NCBI GenBank assembly: GCA_033283175.1
Contig: JAWMQM010000001.1
Location: forward strand, 620,001-684,000
DNA: 64,000 nt
Direction of reading: 5' to 3'
Source of the DNA: Pseudomaricurvus sp033283175
Lineage (GTDB): Bacteria; Pseudomonadota; Gammaproteobacteria; Pseudomonadales; Cellvibrionaceae
The translations under genes were made by a program, and so were the position numbers. Shown piece after piece: positions 39,301-46,905 of the stretch (the first letter of the stretch is position 1; each line of letters begins with the position of its first letter). The notes under the pieces are model-generated. The model did no database searches. It was not told the origin of the DNA and was given only the letters and a program-made list of their open reading frames with translations.

Positions 39301-39314
39301 TTTAGACATCTAAA
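39301..39314. promoter_or_regulatory. Palindrome TTTAGA-CA-TCTAAA beside the ect promoter
   Basis: A perfect 6-bp inverted repeat with a 2-bp spacer, the spacing expected for a MarR-type dimer. It adjoins the EctR-like site at 39315-39329, the centres being 14 bp apart, and lies just downstream of the predicted ectA -10. Confidence 0.6.
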
Positions 39315-39329
39315 CATAGTACACTAAAG
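39315..39329 (-). promoter_or_regulatory. EctR-type operator overlapping the ectA -10
   Basis: Read on the minus strand the site is CTTTAGTGTACTATG, with the exact core TAGT-GT-ACTA. From memory, EctR1 of Methylomicrobium alcaliphilum binds an inverted repeat of the form TTTAGT-GT-ACTAT at the ectA promoter; this site matches that core base for base. It overlaps the predicted -10 hexamer, so bound EctR would block RNA polymerase. Confidence 0.7.
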
Positions 39330-39345
39330 ATTATTACAGTTCCAA
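39316..39345 (-). promoter_or_regulatory. Predicted ectA promoter
   Basis: On the minus strand, TTGGAA (39340-39345) and TACTAT (39316-39321) are separated by 18 bp and match the sigma-70 consensus at four positions each. The start site would be near 39309 and the ectA leader about 135 nt long. Confidence 0.5.
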
Positions 39346-39471
39346 TCGCCCCCACCGGGGAATTGGCTGTGAGGGCCCCGCAAAGGCCTGCGAGAGGCGC
39401 AGCTCAGGCGTGCGTCACCAGATCATCAACAGAGAGCCCGGGCGACCGAATGGCTTGCCGGGAAGACCCGT

Positions 39472-40068
39472 ATGGGAGATATGAAAAGCAGTAGAGATAT
39501 AGACCCCCACCGCTATAATGTGCCGCTGCAACTGAACGGCGGAGAGCTGATTTTGAACAGCATTGAAGAGGTGCTGGTGGCACTGAGACGGGTTATCCGG
39601 GCAACCGACCTGCACTCCAAGCACCTGGCCAAGACCACAGGCCTGACGGCGCCGCAGATCCTCCTGCTGCAGACCATTCGCGACAAGGGTGAAGTGACCA
39701 TTGGCGAACTGGCGACAGAGATGAGCCTCAGCCAGGCCACTGTCACTACCATTCTCGATCGTCTGGAGAAACGTGAGCTGGTCTACCGCGAGCGCTCGCG
39801 GGAGGACAAACGCAAGGTGCATGCACACCTTACCGATGCCGCCCACGAAACCCTGAAAGACGCCCCCATGCCACTGCAGGATCAGTTTGCACGGCAGTTC
39901 GCCGACCTGCAGCCCTGGGAGCAGACCATGATCATCTCATCCCTGCAACGGGTGGCGCAGATGATGGACGCCCAGCATATCGACGCCTCACCGGTTCTGG
40001 ATATCGGCACCCTCGACCGCCACGGCACCCATTACGAAACCAACGACGCCTACCGCGACGACACCTGA
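39472..40068 (+). CDS. ectR: MarR-family repressor of the ectoine operon
   Basis: A 198-residue MarR-type regulator transcribed divergently from ectABC-ask. The winged-helix core spans about residues 30-140: LTAPQILLLQTIRDKGEVTIGELATEM, recognition helix SLSQATVTTILDRLEKRELV and the wing YRERSREDKRKVHAHLT. Length and the N-terminal SSRDIDPHRYNVPLQLNGGE extension are as in EctR proteins, which repress ect genes at low salt. The start at 39472 is preceded by GGAAGA; a second ATG at 39481 has its purine run too close. Confidence 0.9.
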   Translation: MGDMKSSRDIDPHRYNVPLQLNGGELILNSIEEVLVALRRVIRATDLHSKHLAKTTGLTAPQILLLQTIRDKGEVTIGELATEMSLSQATVTTILDRLEKRELVYRERSREDKRKVHAHLTDAAHETLKDAPMPLQDQFARQFADLQPWEQTMIISSLQRVAQMMDAQHIDASPVLDIGTLDRHGTHYETNDAYRDDT

Positions 40069-40085
40069 GCCGGCGACAGCCGCCG

Positions 40086-41258
40086 TCAGCCCAGCACCAC
40101 TGCGGCGCGCAGGCGTCCGGCGCCAAAGGCCGTCATGCGATCAAAATCGTCGCGGGCAATGGGCAGGTACTGACAGTCGATAGCCTGCTGCTCGGTGGCC
40201 AGCTCAGGGTCGTGCAGGTAGAAGCAGTGCTCATCCATACCCGTCAGCGTCACCCAGTGGGGTGCCTTCTTGCCGTCCAGCCGGTAGGTGCTGATCAGCA
40301 TCAGCACCGCCCGCCCCGACTGCAGCAACTCTGCCAGCGCCTTCTGACCAATATCGCAGTAATGAATTGGCACCTGCTGTTGCACCGCCCGCGCCACAAA
40401 CTGCTCGTGCACCAGGGTAATAATCTCTTTCTTGTGAGCGGTACGCACCCCATCGATAAACAGCGGGCCGTGAGTATTGAGGAAGACCTCAGCACGAAAA
40501 CCTCGCTGTTGCGCCGACAGCGCCAATCCCACCGGATGACAGCCGCCGTGACCGGAAGTCATGTAGATGGTGGTGGCCTCGCGCCACAAATCCAGCTCCA
40601 GGCCGCGATCCATCACCAGGTCGGAGCCGAGGCTGGCCATGGCCATCATCAGCGCCGCCGGACCACAGGTAAATTCGGTGGTCTGGGCGTACCAGGGAGT
40701 GAGCCGCTGCTGGGGATCCCTTAATCGCTGGATCTTTTTCTGCATGCGCAGGGCATCGTCGTGATCTTCGTAGTAGTCGAAGTATTCACCAAACACCTGA
40801 TAACCACAGGCCTGGTAGAGATCAATGGCACGCTGGTTGCGCTTGGCCACCTCCAGCCTCATATAGAGTCGCCCACGGGCTGCCGCCCCCTTCTCCAGCG
40901 CCTCCATCAATTGCCGCGCCACACCCAGCCCGCGGGCCGCCGGCGTTACCGCCAGCGAGTAGAGTCGCGCCAGGCGGGTGCCCTTGTGCAACCACGCCAG
41001 GCCATACCCCAATAAATCAGAGCCCGGCAGAGCAGCACCCGCCTCAGCCGCACTGCGCTGCGCCACCAGCAGCAGCGCATGGCGCGCCTTGAGCCAGCGC
41101 CGGAAACTGCGCCGCGAAAGCCGGTCACTGCTGAAGCACTGCTGCTCGATCATCAACAGCTGGTCGATATCCTCTTCGGTGGCCGCCCGCAGTTGCAGCG
41201 CAGCAGCTTGCGCCGCCGGGGTCACCTCTGCACTGGTACTGCCGCGCTGCACGCTCAA
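40086..41258 (-). CDS. GNAT acetyltransferase / C39-peptidase-like fusion protein
   Basis: A 390-residue two-domain protein. Residues about 20-165 form a GNAT domain (YSLAVTPAARGLGVARQLMEALE is the acetyl-CoA site); residues about 185-385 resemble the peptidase C39-like fold, with the cysteine in TPWYAQTTEFTCGPAALMMAMASLG, the histidine in KKAPHWVTLTGMDEHCFYLHDP and an Asp following. The initiating TTG at 41258 overlaps the stop of the RimK-like gene (TTGA); a GTG at 41252 is an alternative. A peptide or peptide-like product acetylated by one domain and cleaved by the other is plausible; the true substrate is unknown. Confidence 0.85.
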   Translation of the reverse strand: MSVQRGSTSAEVTPAAQAAALQLRAATEEDIDQLLMIEQQCFSSDRLSRRSFRRWLKARHALLLVAQRSAAEAGAALPGSDLLGYGLAWLHKGTRLARLYSLAVTPAARGLGVARQLMEALEKGAAARGRLYMRLEVAKRNQRAIDLYQACGYQVFGEYFDYYEDHDDALRMQKKIQRLRDPQQRLTPWYAQTTEFTCGPAALMMAMASLGSDLVMDRGLELDLWREATTIYMTSGHGGCHPVGLALSAQQRGFRAEVFLNTHGPLFIDGVRTAHKKEIITLVHEQFVARAVQQQVPIHYCDIGQKALAELLQSGRAVLMLISTYRLDGKKAPHWVTLTGMDEHCFYLHDPELATEQQAIDCQYLPIARDDFDRMTAFGAGRLRAAVVLG

Positions 41259-42706
41259 CGCCCCCTGGCCTCCAGCCGGCGCTGGAATTCCGCCATGATC
41301 TGCATATAGAGCTCGTTGCCCAGGTAGGCATCCTCCACCTTGTAATCAATGCTGGGGTTGTCATTGACCTCCAGCACGTAAGCCTTGCCGTCCAGCTCTT
41401 TCACATCCACACCATAGAGGCCGTCACCAATAATGCGCGCCGCCTTCAGCGCCGCGTCGAGCACGCACTTGGGCACCTCAAACGTCGGCAGGGTTTCAAA
41501 GCCACCGGAGGAGAAGCGTTTGGAGTCGTGGTTGTAGATCTGCCAGTGGTTGCGCGCCATCAGGTAGCGACAGGCGTAGATGGCACGACCATTGAGCACA
41601 CCGATGCGCCAGTCATAGTCGGTAAACAGATACTCCTGCGCCAGCACCAGCGCACTCTGCTGCAACAGCTCCTGCAGCTTATCCACCAGCTGCCCCCGAT
41701 CCTTCACCTTGAACACACCACGGGAGAAGGAGCCCTCCGGCATTTTCAGCACCAGCGGGTAACCAAAGGCCTGCTCCAGCAGCTCCACACTCTGCTCACC
41801 GGCGTCATCCACCACCAGGGTCTTCAGGCTCGGCACCTTCTGGTAGCTGAAGGCGTCGTGCAGGTAGACCTTGTTGCAGCAGCGCAGGATGGAGACCGGA
41901 TCGTCGATCACCACCAGTCCCTTCTGCTCCGCCTTCGACGCCAGCCGGTAGGTGTGGTGGTCAATGGCGGTGGTCTCGCGGATAAACAGCGCGTCGTAAT
42001 AGGCAATATTTTCGATCTGCGAGATCTCCAGCGGCTCGGCATTGATGCCGTGCTTTTCCGCCGCCTTCACAAAGCGGCTGATGGCCTCGCGGCTGCTGGG
42101 TGGCACTTTTTCCTGGCTGTTGACCAGGATCGCCATGTCCCAGCGCAGCCGCTTGCGCTTGCCGCCAATGCGCCAGGAGTTCTGCATAAACTCCCACAGG
42201 TCGGCGAGAAACTGCTCCCGCTCCTCACCCTCGAGGGAGGAGTAGGAGTGACAACTGACCCGCAGCCGCATGGCGCTGCCGGCCGGCTCCAGGGTCAGCT
42301 TCAGCACCGGCGCCGGAAATTGCTGGAACACCTTGCGCGCCAGTTTGCGCAGCGGCTCAGCAGTCGTGCGCCCGAAACAGACCAGGTGATGCTGGGTCGC
42401 CGCCAGCGTACCGAGGGCCGCCAACTCGCCCTTGAACTGCGCGCTTACATCACCTTCATCACCGGCACGCAGGCCGTTGATGGTTTTCACACTGGGCAGC
42501 ACCTGGTGGTCGCGGGCCTCGGCCAGCAGCGAGCAGTAGTAGCCCTTACTGAGATAGGTCTCGGTATCACACAGGTTGATAATGCGGGTCTTGGGCTCAT
42601 TGAGCTTCGGATACTGATGCAGGTAATCCTGGAAACTGATGGCGGTGACCGCCTTGTCCGCCGGCAACTCCAGTTCGCCGTCGAGCACAATCAAAGTCTT
42701 GAACAT
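41255..42706 (-). CDS. RimK-like ATP-grasp ligase
   Basis: A 483-residue protein with an N-terminal domain of about 190 residues of unknown role, then an ATP-grasp ligase domain (about residues 270-480) with the glycine-rich loop PEGSFSRGVFKV, the metal/nucleotide site ALVLAQEYLFTDYDWRIGVLNGRAIYACRYL and the closing YVLEVNDNPSIDYKVED. Enzymes of this class join an amine to a carboxylate via acyl phosphate, as RimK does with glutamate on ribosomal protein S6, but E. coli RimK is only about 300 residues and lacks the N-terminal half. It starts 3 bp after the M42 gene, with AAGG as ribosome-binding site. Confidence 0.87.
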   Translation of the reverse strand: MFKTLIVLDGELELPADKAVTAISFQDYLHQYPKLNEPKTRIINLCDTETYLSKGYYCSLLAEARDHQVLPSVKTINGLRAGDEGDVSAQFKGELAALGTLAATQHHLVCFGRTTAEPLRKLARKVFQQFPAPVLKLTLEPAGSAMRLRVSCHSYSSLEGEEREQFLADLWEFMQNSWRIGGKRKRLRWDMAILVNSQEKVPPSSREAISRFVKAAEKHGINAEPLEISQIENIAYYDALFIRETTAIDHHTYRLASKAEQKGLVVIDDPVSILRCCNKVYLHDAFSYQKVPSLKTLVVDDAGEQSVELLEQAFGYPLVLKMPEGSFSRGVFKVKDRGQLVDKLQELLQQSALVLAQEYLFTDYDWRIGVLNGRAIYACRYLMARNHWQIYNHDSKRFSSGGFETLPTFEVPKCVLDAALKAARIIGDGLYGVDVKELDGKAYVLEVNDNPSIDYKVEDAYLGNELYMQIMAEFQRRLEARGR

Positions 42707-42709
42707 GGG

Positions 42710-43843
42710 TTAGGCCTTATCCTTCCGCGACCCGCAGGAGAGCCGCTTTAACACTTCAATAAAGGCTGCCACGGCGGGCAGCGGCGCGGTTTCCGACATG
42801 GTGTGATAGCCGCAGGTGGGTATCTGCAGCGTGGTGCCATCCACCAGGCCGTTGGAGGCCTTGATGATGCGACCCATCTCGGTAGAGCCCAGCGACATGG
42901 GGTCCAGCCCCTTGGCCTTCAGCTCCTCGTTGTTCTGCTTCACGTACTCATCCTTGTACTGGGTGACCACACCCAACTCCGCACACAGACTCGACAGCAC
43001 CTCGGTCATCTGCGCACTGAAGCCGGCATTGGCATCCTGGTTGCGCAGCACCAGTTGTTGCTGACTGGCCGCCTCAAAGGTGGGAAAGGGACTGGTATCC
43101 ACCACGATCAACTGGTTGGTGGAACCACCGAAGCGGCGGAACCACTCCAGCAGGTAGCGCCAGCTTTTGCCCGCCTCCTCCTGCGCGGTAAAGAACGCCG
43201 TACCCTCGAAGCCCAGCTCGAACAGGTAGACCAGCACCGCCGCCGTCAGCACGTTGTCCAGCTGACCCACCAGCGCCTCTACGGTCACCCGCAGGTTGTC
43301 GAGAAACGCCACCGGCGTACCGGCCACCAGGTGATCCATCCCCTCCAGGGTGAAGATCAGGTTGTTGCGGAATTCACAGATGTGCGCCTCGCGAATGGCA
43401 CCCTTGCCACGATAGGCACCGGACCAGGGCTCATAGGCATAGACCTGCTCACCACTGAAGCGATCCACAATCTTGCGCATCAGCTGCTCATCCACCGAGT
43501 TACCCAGCAGGTCAGAGCGGGCGCCGGCCACGAAGGCGGCGTACTGAAACTCGTTGGGACCGGTACAGATAAGGCCGTGGCGGTCGATGTGCGCCGACAG
43601 GAACAATCGCTCGGCATCGCCGCGCTGGGCTACCAGCAAGCCTTCGTACCAGGTGACGGTAGCACCGCGCTCTTCCAGCTCACGCTGCAGCACACGGAAA
43701 AAGGAGTGTTCGGCTCCCACCACCGACGGGTGGCGCAACAGATGGGAGAGCAGATTGATAAAATCCACCGGCAGACCTGCGCGGGTGGCAGCGTAAAAAC
43801 GATCAGAGTGCAGAGAGGAATCGTTCATTGGCGCTAAGTGCAT
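42710..43843 (-). CDS. M42-family metallopeptidase
   Basis: A 377-residue di-metal aminopeptidase-like protein. Predicted ligands and catalytic residues are in LFLSAHIDRHG (His and Asp), LDNLRVTVEAL (bridging Asp), FTAQEEAGKSW (general-base Glu and ligand Glu), VVDTSPF (Asp) and GYHTMSETAPLP (His). A related M42 peptidase is part of the gene trio that makes the osmolyte N-acetylglutaminylglutamine amide, so a role in a small-peptide pathway is possible. AGGAGG lies only 2 nt before the first ATG; the ATG at 43828 is the alternative. First gene of the trio. Confidence 0.86.
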   Translation of the reverse strand: MHLAPMNDSSLHSDRFYAATRAGLPVDFINLLSHLLRHPSVVGAEHSFFRVLQRELEERGATVTWYEGLLVAQRGDAERLFLSAHIDRHGLICTGPNEFQYAAFVAGARSDLLGNSVDEQLMRKIVDRFSGEQVYAYEPWSGAYRGKGAIREAHICEFRNNLIFTLEGMDHLVAGTPVAFLDNLRVTVEALVGQLDNVLTAAVLVYLFELGFEGTAFFTAQEEAGKSWRYLLEWFRRFGGSTNQLIVVDTSPFPTFEAASQQQLVLRNQDANAGFSAQMTEVLSSLCAELGVVTQYKDEYVKQNNEELKAKGLDPMSLGSTEMGRIIKASNGLVDGTTLQIPTCGYHTMSETAPLPAVAAFIEVLKRLSCGSRKDKA

Positions 43844-44012
43844 AACCTCCTGAAGGTATCACCAAGTGTAGTGCGATATGGGAAAAACGGAGAGCCGCAG
43901 TGCGGATGAGCGCGGCGGACGAACGTCGCCGCGGGCACAGATGTTAGCGACCACAAGGGGCCACCGCTAACAAGGATTTTTTGTATTCAGGAACAGTAAT
44001 GCTTGTGAATCT

Positions 44013-44033
44013 CCGGGGTGCCAGGCACCCCGG
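44013..44033. terminator. Hairpin after speB
   Basis: CCGGGGTGCC and GGCACCCCGG form a perfect 10-bp inverted repeat with a single central base, 10 bp after the speB stop on the minus strand. No T-run follows, so it may block exonucleases or terminate weakly. Confidence 0.5.
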
Positions 44034-44043
44034 AACAGGAGGG

Positions 44044-44934
44044 TCAGCCGCGGTTGCGCTGCACGATCCCCATCATCTTGTAGGTCAGCAGGGCGGCCGA
44101 GAATTCATAGGCGTGAAAGCCCTCAATGGGCGCCAGCTCCATGATGTCGAAGCCGATAATATCCCGCTGTTGGGCCACCGACTCAAACAGTGACAAGGTC
44201 TGGTACCAGCTCAACCCACCTGGCACCGGGGTGCCGGTAGCCGGAAATACGGAAGGGTCGAGACCATCCACATCGAGGGTGAAAAAGACCTTGCTGGGGA
44301 AATCTTCCGGCAACTCAAAGGTGGTGACGTTTTTCGGTACCAGCACCTCCGCATCCAGGTGCTTCACACCGTAAACCTTGCGGGTCTTTGACTCCTCCTC
44401 ACAGAACGCGCGAATACCCAGCTGGAACAGCGGGATATCCTCATCCACGATGCGTTTCATTACGGACGCGTGGCTGTAGGGATTGCCCTCGTAGGCGTCG
44501 CGCAGGTCGGCGTGGGCGTCAATCTGCACCACCCCGAAATCTTCCACGCCGGCCGCCAGCAGGCCGCGAATCACCCCAATGGTGACCGTGTGCTCACCAC
44601 CCAGTACCACCGGGAATTTGCCTGCCCGGACAATGGCCTCGGTGGCGGCTGCGATACGCGCCACCACCTCTTCCGGCGTACCGTCGGTATCCACCGGCGG
44701 CAGGGTGTGAATACCCTCGCGACAGGGGTGCCCCTTGCCGTCCCAGGTCTCCAGCTGCCAGGAGGACTGCAGGATTGCCGCCGGGCCCTTGCCGGTACCA
44801 CCGCCATAGGAGACCGACTCCTCGTAGGGAACCGGCAACACGTGAAAGGCGGCAGCATCCGCTGCCGGGTGCTCAAACTCGGAGCCGAGGAAGACCGGAT
44901 ATCCGGGTGCTACCAACTGATCAAACTCTTCCAT
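44044..44934 (-). CDS. speB: Agmatinase
   Basis: A 296-residue ureohydrolase that splits agmatine to putrescine and urea. The binuclear manganese ligands are in VLGGEHTVTIG (His), VVQIDAHADLRD (three Asp/His ligands) and FFTLDVDGLDPS (two Asp). Length and the LPVPYEESVSYGGGTGKGPAAIL start motif fit the agmatinase/SpeB group rather than arginase. With speA at 48131 it makes putrescine from arginine. AGAGGA lies 7 nt upstream of the ATG. Monocistronic by position. Confidence 0.93.
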   Translation of the reverse strand: MEEFDQLVAPGYPVFLGSEFEHPAADAAAFHVLPVPYEESVSYGGGTGKGPAAILQSSWQLETWDGKGHPCREGIHTLPPVDTDGTPEEVVARIAAATEAIVRAGKFPVVLGGEHTVTIGVIRGLLAAGVEDFGVVQIDAHADLRDAYEGNPYSHASVMKRIVDEDIPLFQLGIRAFCEEESKTRKVYGVKHLDAEVLVPKNVTTFELPEDFPSKVFFTLDVDGLDPSVFPATGTPVPGGLSWYQTLSLFESVAQQRDIIGFDIMELAPIEGFHAYEFSAALLTYKMMGIVQRNRG

Positions 44935-45052
44935 CTTCTGTTCCTCTGCGGTTTGTCAGACCTGAATTATTGCCAGCGCCGCACCCGCTATCAGGCAGCG
45001 GAACGCCGCTGTTACCTAACCACTGTAAAGCGGCTCAAAGGCCGCAATGTTT

Positions 45053-45066
45053 ATGATGTAGATCAA
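45053..45066 (+). promoter_or_regulatory. FNR/Anr-like box upstream of the bacteriohaemerythrin gene
   Basis: ATGAT-GTAG-ATCAA matches the TTGAT-N4-ATCAA consensus at 9 of 10 positions. A TTTATG hexamer at 45090-45095 would place the box centred close to -41.5 from a start near 45101, the classic activating position. The gene starts at 45186. Confidence 0.55.
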
Positions 45067-45185
45067 TGAATTGCTGTGGACGACCATGGTTTATGACGCC
45101 AAAATTGCCCTTACAGCTAATATGGATATTGCTGTTTAACGACTAAAAATAACAGGCAAAACCACACCATTGCAGGAATGTAATC

Positions 45186-45623
45186 ATGGCTAAAATGTCT
45201 TGGGATGACTCACTGAATACCGGCATCACCATCATTGACCACCAACACCGGGGGATAGTGGACTATATCAATCAGCTGCACGCCGCCGCCGTGGCCGAGG
45301 ATCGCGAACAGATCACCGAGGTCTTCCAGGGGCTGATCAACTACACCACTTCACACTTCGCCTTTGAAGAGGAGCTGCTGGAGCAGAACAACTACCCGCT
45401 GCTGGGGGCTCACAAAAAGGTACACGCCAACTTCGTCAACCGCATCCAGAAGTATTACCAGGCGCACCAGGCCGGCAAGAATGTGGCCAAGGCCCTCTCC
45501 GGGGAGCTGCAGATCTGGCTCACCACCCACATCAAAAACGAGGATGGAGACTACGCCCGGAATGTGCAGATCAGGACACCCACCGGCTCCCTGCTAAGCC
45601 GCATGGTATCCCGCTTCTTCTGA
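45186..45623 (+). CDS. Bacteriohaemerythrin
   Basis: A 145-residue non-haem di-iron oxygen-binding protein. The ligand pattern is complete: IIDHQHRGIV (first His), TSHFAFEEELLE (His and Glu, HxxxE), LGAHKKVHANF (HxxxH) and TTHIKNEDGDY (His and Asp, HxxxxD). Likely function is to bind or deliver O2, or to protect oxygen-sensitive enzymes under microaerobic conditions. It is a single gene on the plus strand between two minus-strand polyamine units, with an FNR-like box 120 bp upstream. Confidence 0.92.
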   Translation: MAKMSWDDSLNTGITIIDHQHRGIVDYINQLHAAAVAEDREQITEVFQGLINYTTSHFAFEEELLEQNNYPLLGAHKKVHANFVNRIQKYYQAHQAGKNVAKALSGELQIWLTTHIKNEDGDYARNVQIRTPTGSLLSRMVSRFF

Positions 45624-45700
45624 TCTCCCACTGCGTCCGCTGTCTTGCCAACAGCTGACCCATCAGGGCCGCACCGGCCGCCAGGGCCAGGCCGGACGTA

Positions 45701-46885
45701 TCAGGACAAGCGCTCTCTGAACGCCTCGTAACCAAATTCCCGCACCACCCGCAGGCTGTCATTGGCGGAGTTCCAGACAGCGATTGCCGGCAGCCCGATA
45801 CCATTAAACGTCGTCGTCTTGACCATGGTGTAGTGTGCCATGTCATCAAACATCAGGCGCTGACCAATGACCAGCGGCTGATCAAAGCTGTAATCACCCA
45901 TGACATCCCCGGCGAGACAGGTCTGCCCGCCCAGGCGATAGGTGTGCGCCTTCTCCCCCGCTTCCCCGGCACCCCAGATCTGCGCCCGGTAGGGCATCTC
46001 CATGGTATCCGGCATATGGCAGGTGGCGGAGGTATCGAGGATGGCCAAATCCATCTGGTTACAGGTCAGGTCCAGCACCTCACTCACCAGCACACCGGAG
46101 TGAATGGCCACCGCTTCGCCAGGCTCCAGGTACACCTGCACATCGTAGCGCTGCTGAAACTCGCGGATGCGGGCAATCAGGCCATCCACGTCGTAATCGG
46201 GCTTGGTGATGTGGTGACCGCCACCGAAATTGACCCACTTCAGTGTTGGCAGGATATGGCCAAACTGCTCTTCCACCGCCGCCAGGGTGCGATCCAGCGG
46301 GCCGAAGCCCTGCTCGCACAAGGTGTGAAAGTGGATGCCGGACAACCCTTCCAGGCTCTGCCCGGCAAACGCTTCCTTAACAATGCCCAGGCGACTGCCC
46401 GGAGCACAGGGGTTGTAGATATCCGCCGCGCCTTCCGAGTGCATGGGATTGACCCGCACACCAAACTCCAGCTCCGAACGCTGCGCTTTCGCCTCGTTAA
46501 CCAAAGGCTGAAAACGCTGCCACTGGCCAAAGGAGTTGAACACCACGTGATGGGAGATTTTCAGGATTTCACGCAGGTCAGCCTCGGTGTAGGCAGCACT
46601 GAAGGTGTGCACCTCGCCGCCAAACTCCTCGGCGCCGAGGCGGGCCTCGTAGAGGCCACTGGCACAAGTGCCGGTGAGGTAGCGACTCACCAGCGGCGCC
46701 AGGCTGAACATGGAGAATGCCTTCAGCGCCAGCAGCACCCTGGCGCCTGATTCTTTCTGCACCCGATCGAGGATTTTCAGGTTGCGCTCGATCGCTACCT
46801 CATCCACCACATAACAGGGGGATGGCACTCGCGCAGGGTCAAAGGTGGTGAAGGTATCGCAGTTGATCTGGCCGTGGATATCCAT
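45701..46885 (-). CDS. nspC: Carboxynorspermidine/carboxyspermidine decarboxylase
   Basis: A 394-residue PLP enzyme of the alanine-racemase fold that decarboxylates carboxyspermidine (or carboxynorspermidine) to the polyamine. The PLP lysine is in VLLALKAFSMFS; VNFGGGHHITKPDYD, YLEPGEAVAIHSG and SATCHMPDTMEMPYRAQIWGAG (in parts) are the NspC signatures. A TTG at 46909 overlapping the upstream stop could also serve as start, but the ATG at 46885 gives the family N-terminus MDIHGQINCDTF. It follows the dehydrogenase gene directly in the same operon. Confidence 0.93.
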   Translation of the reverse strand: MDIHGQINCDTFTTFDPARVPSPCYVVDEVAIERNLKILDRVQKESGARVLLALKAFSMFSLAPLVSRYLTGTCASGLYEARLGAEEFGGEVHTFSAAYTEADLREILKISHHVVFNSFGQWQRFQPLVNEAKAQRSELEFGVRVNPMHSEGAADIYNPCAPGSRLGIVKEAFAGQSLEGLSGIHFHTLCEQGFGPLDRTLAAVEEQFGHILPTLKWVNFGGGHHITKPDYDVDGLIARIREFQQRYDVQVYLEPGEAVAIHSGVLVSEVLDLTCNQMDLAILDTSATCHMPDTMEMPYRAQIWGAGEAGEKAHTYRLGGQTCLAGDVMGDYSFDQPLVIGQRLMFDDMAHYTMVKTTTFNGIGLPAIAVWNSANDSLRVVREFGYEAFRERLS

Positions 46886-46905
46886 GCTTATTGCGGTCCC
46901 GCTGC

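Larger units (their letters stand above)
39175..39471. promoter_or_regulatory. ectA-ectR divergent control region
   Basis: This 297-bp AT-rich segment stands out from its GC-rich surroundings. It holds the predicted ectA promoter, an EctR-type palindrome overlapping its -10, a second palindrome beside it and a further half-site near ectA (separate entries). The part next to ectR, about 39346-39460, is GC-rich and appears to be a leader. Confidence 0.8.

Noticed and set aside
40086..43843. Standard NAGGN osmolyte cluster
   Set aside because: An M42 peptidase is shared, but there is no asparagine-synthase-like amidotransferase, and the ligase and acetyltransferase differ from the NAGGN synthetase, so only a loose analogy is kept.
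44935..45185. Riboswitch or tRNA in the speB-bacteriohaemerythrin gap
   Set aside because: No cloverleaf or known aptamer pattern is visible; the only recognisable element is the FNR-like box.
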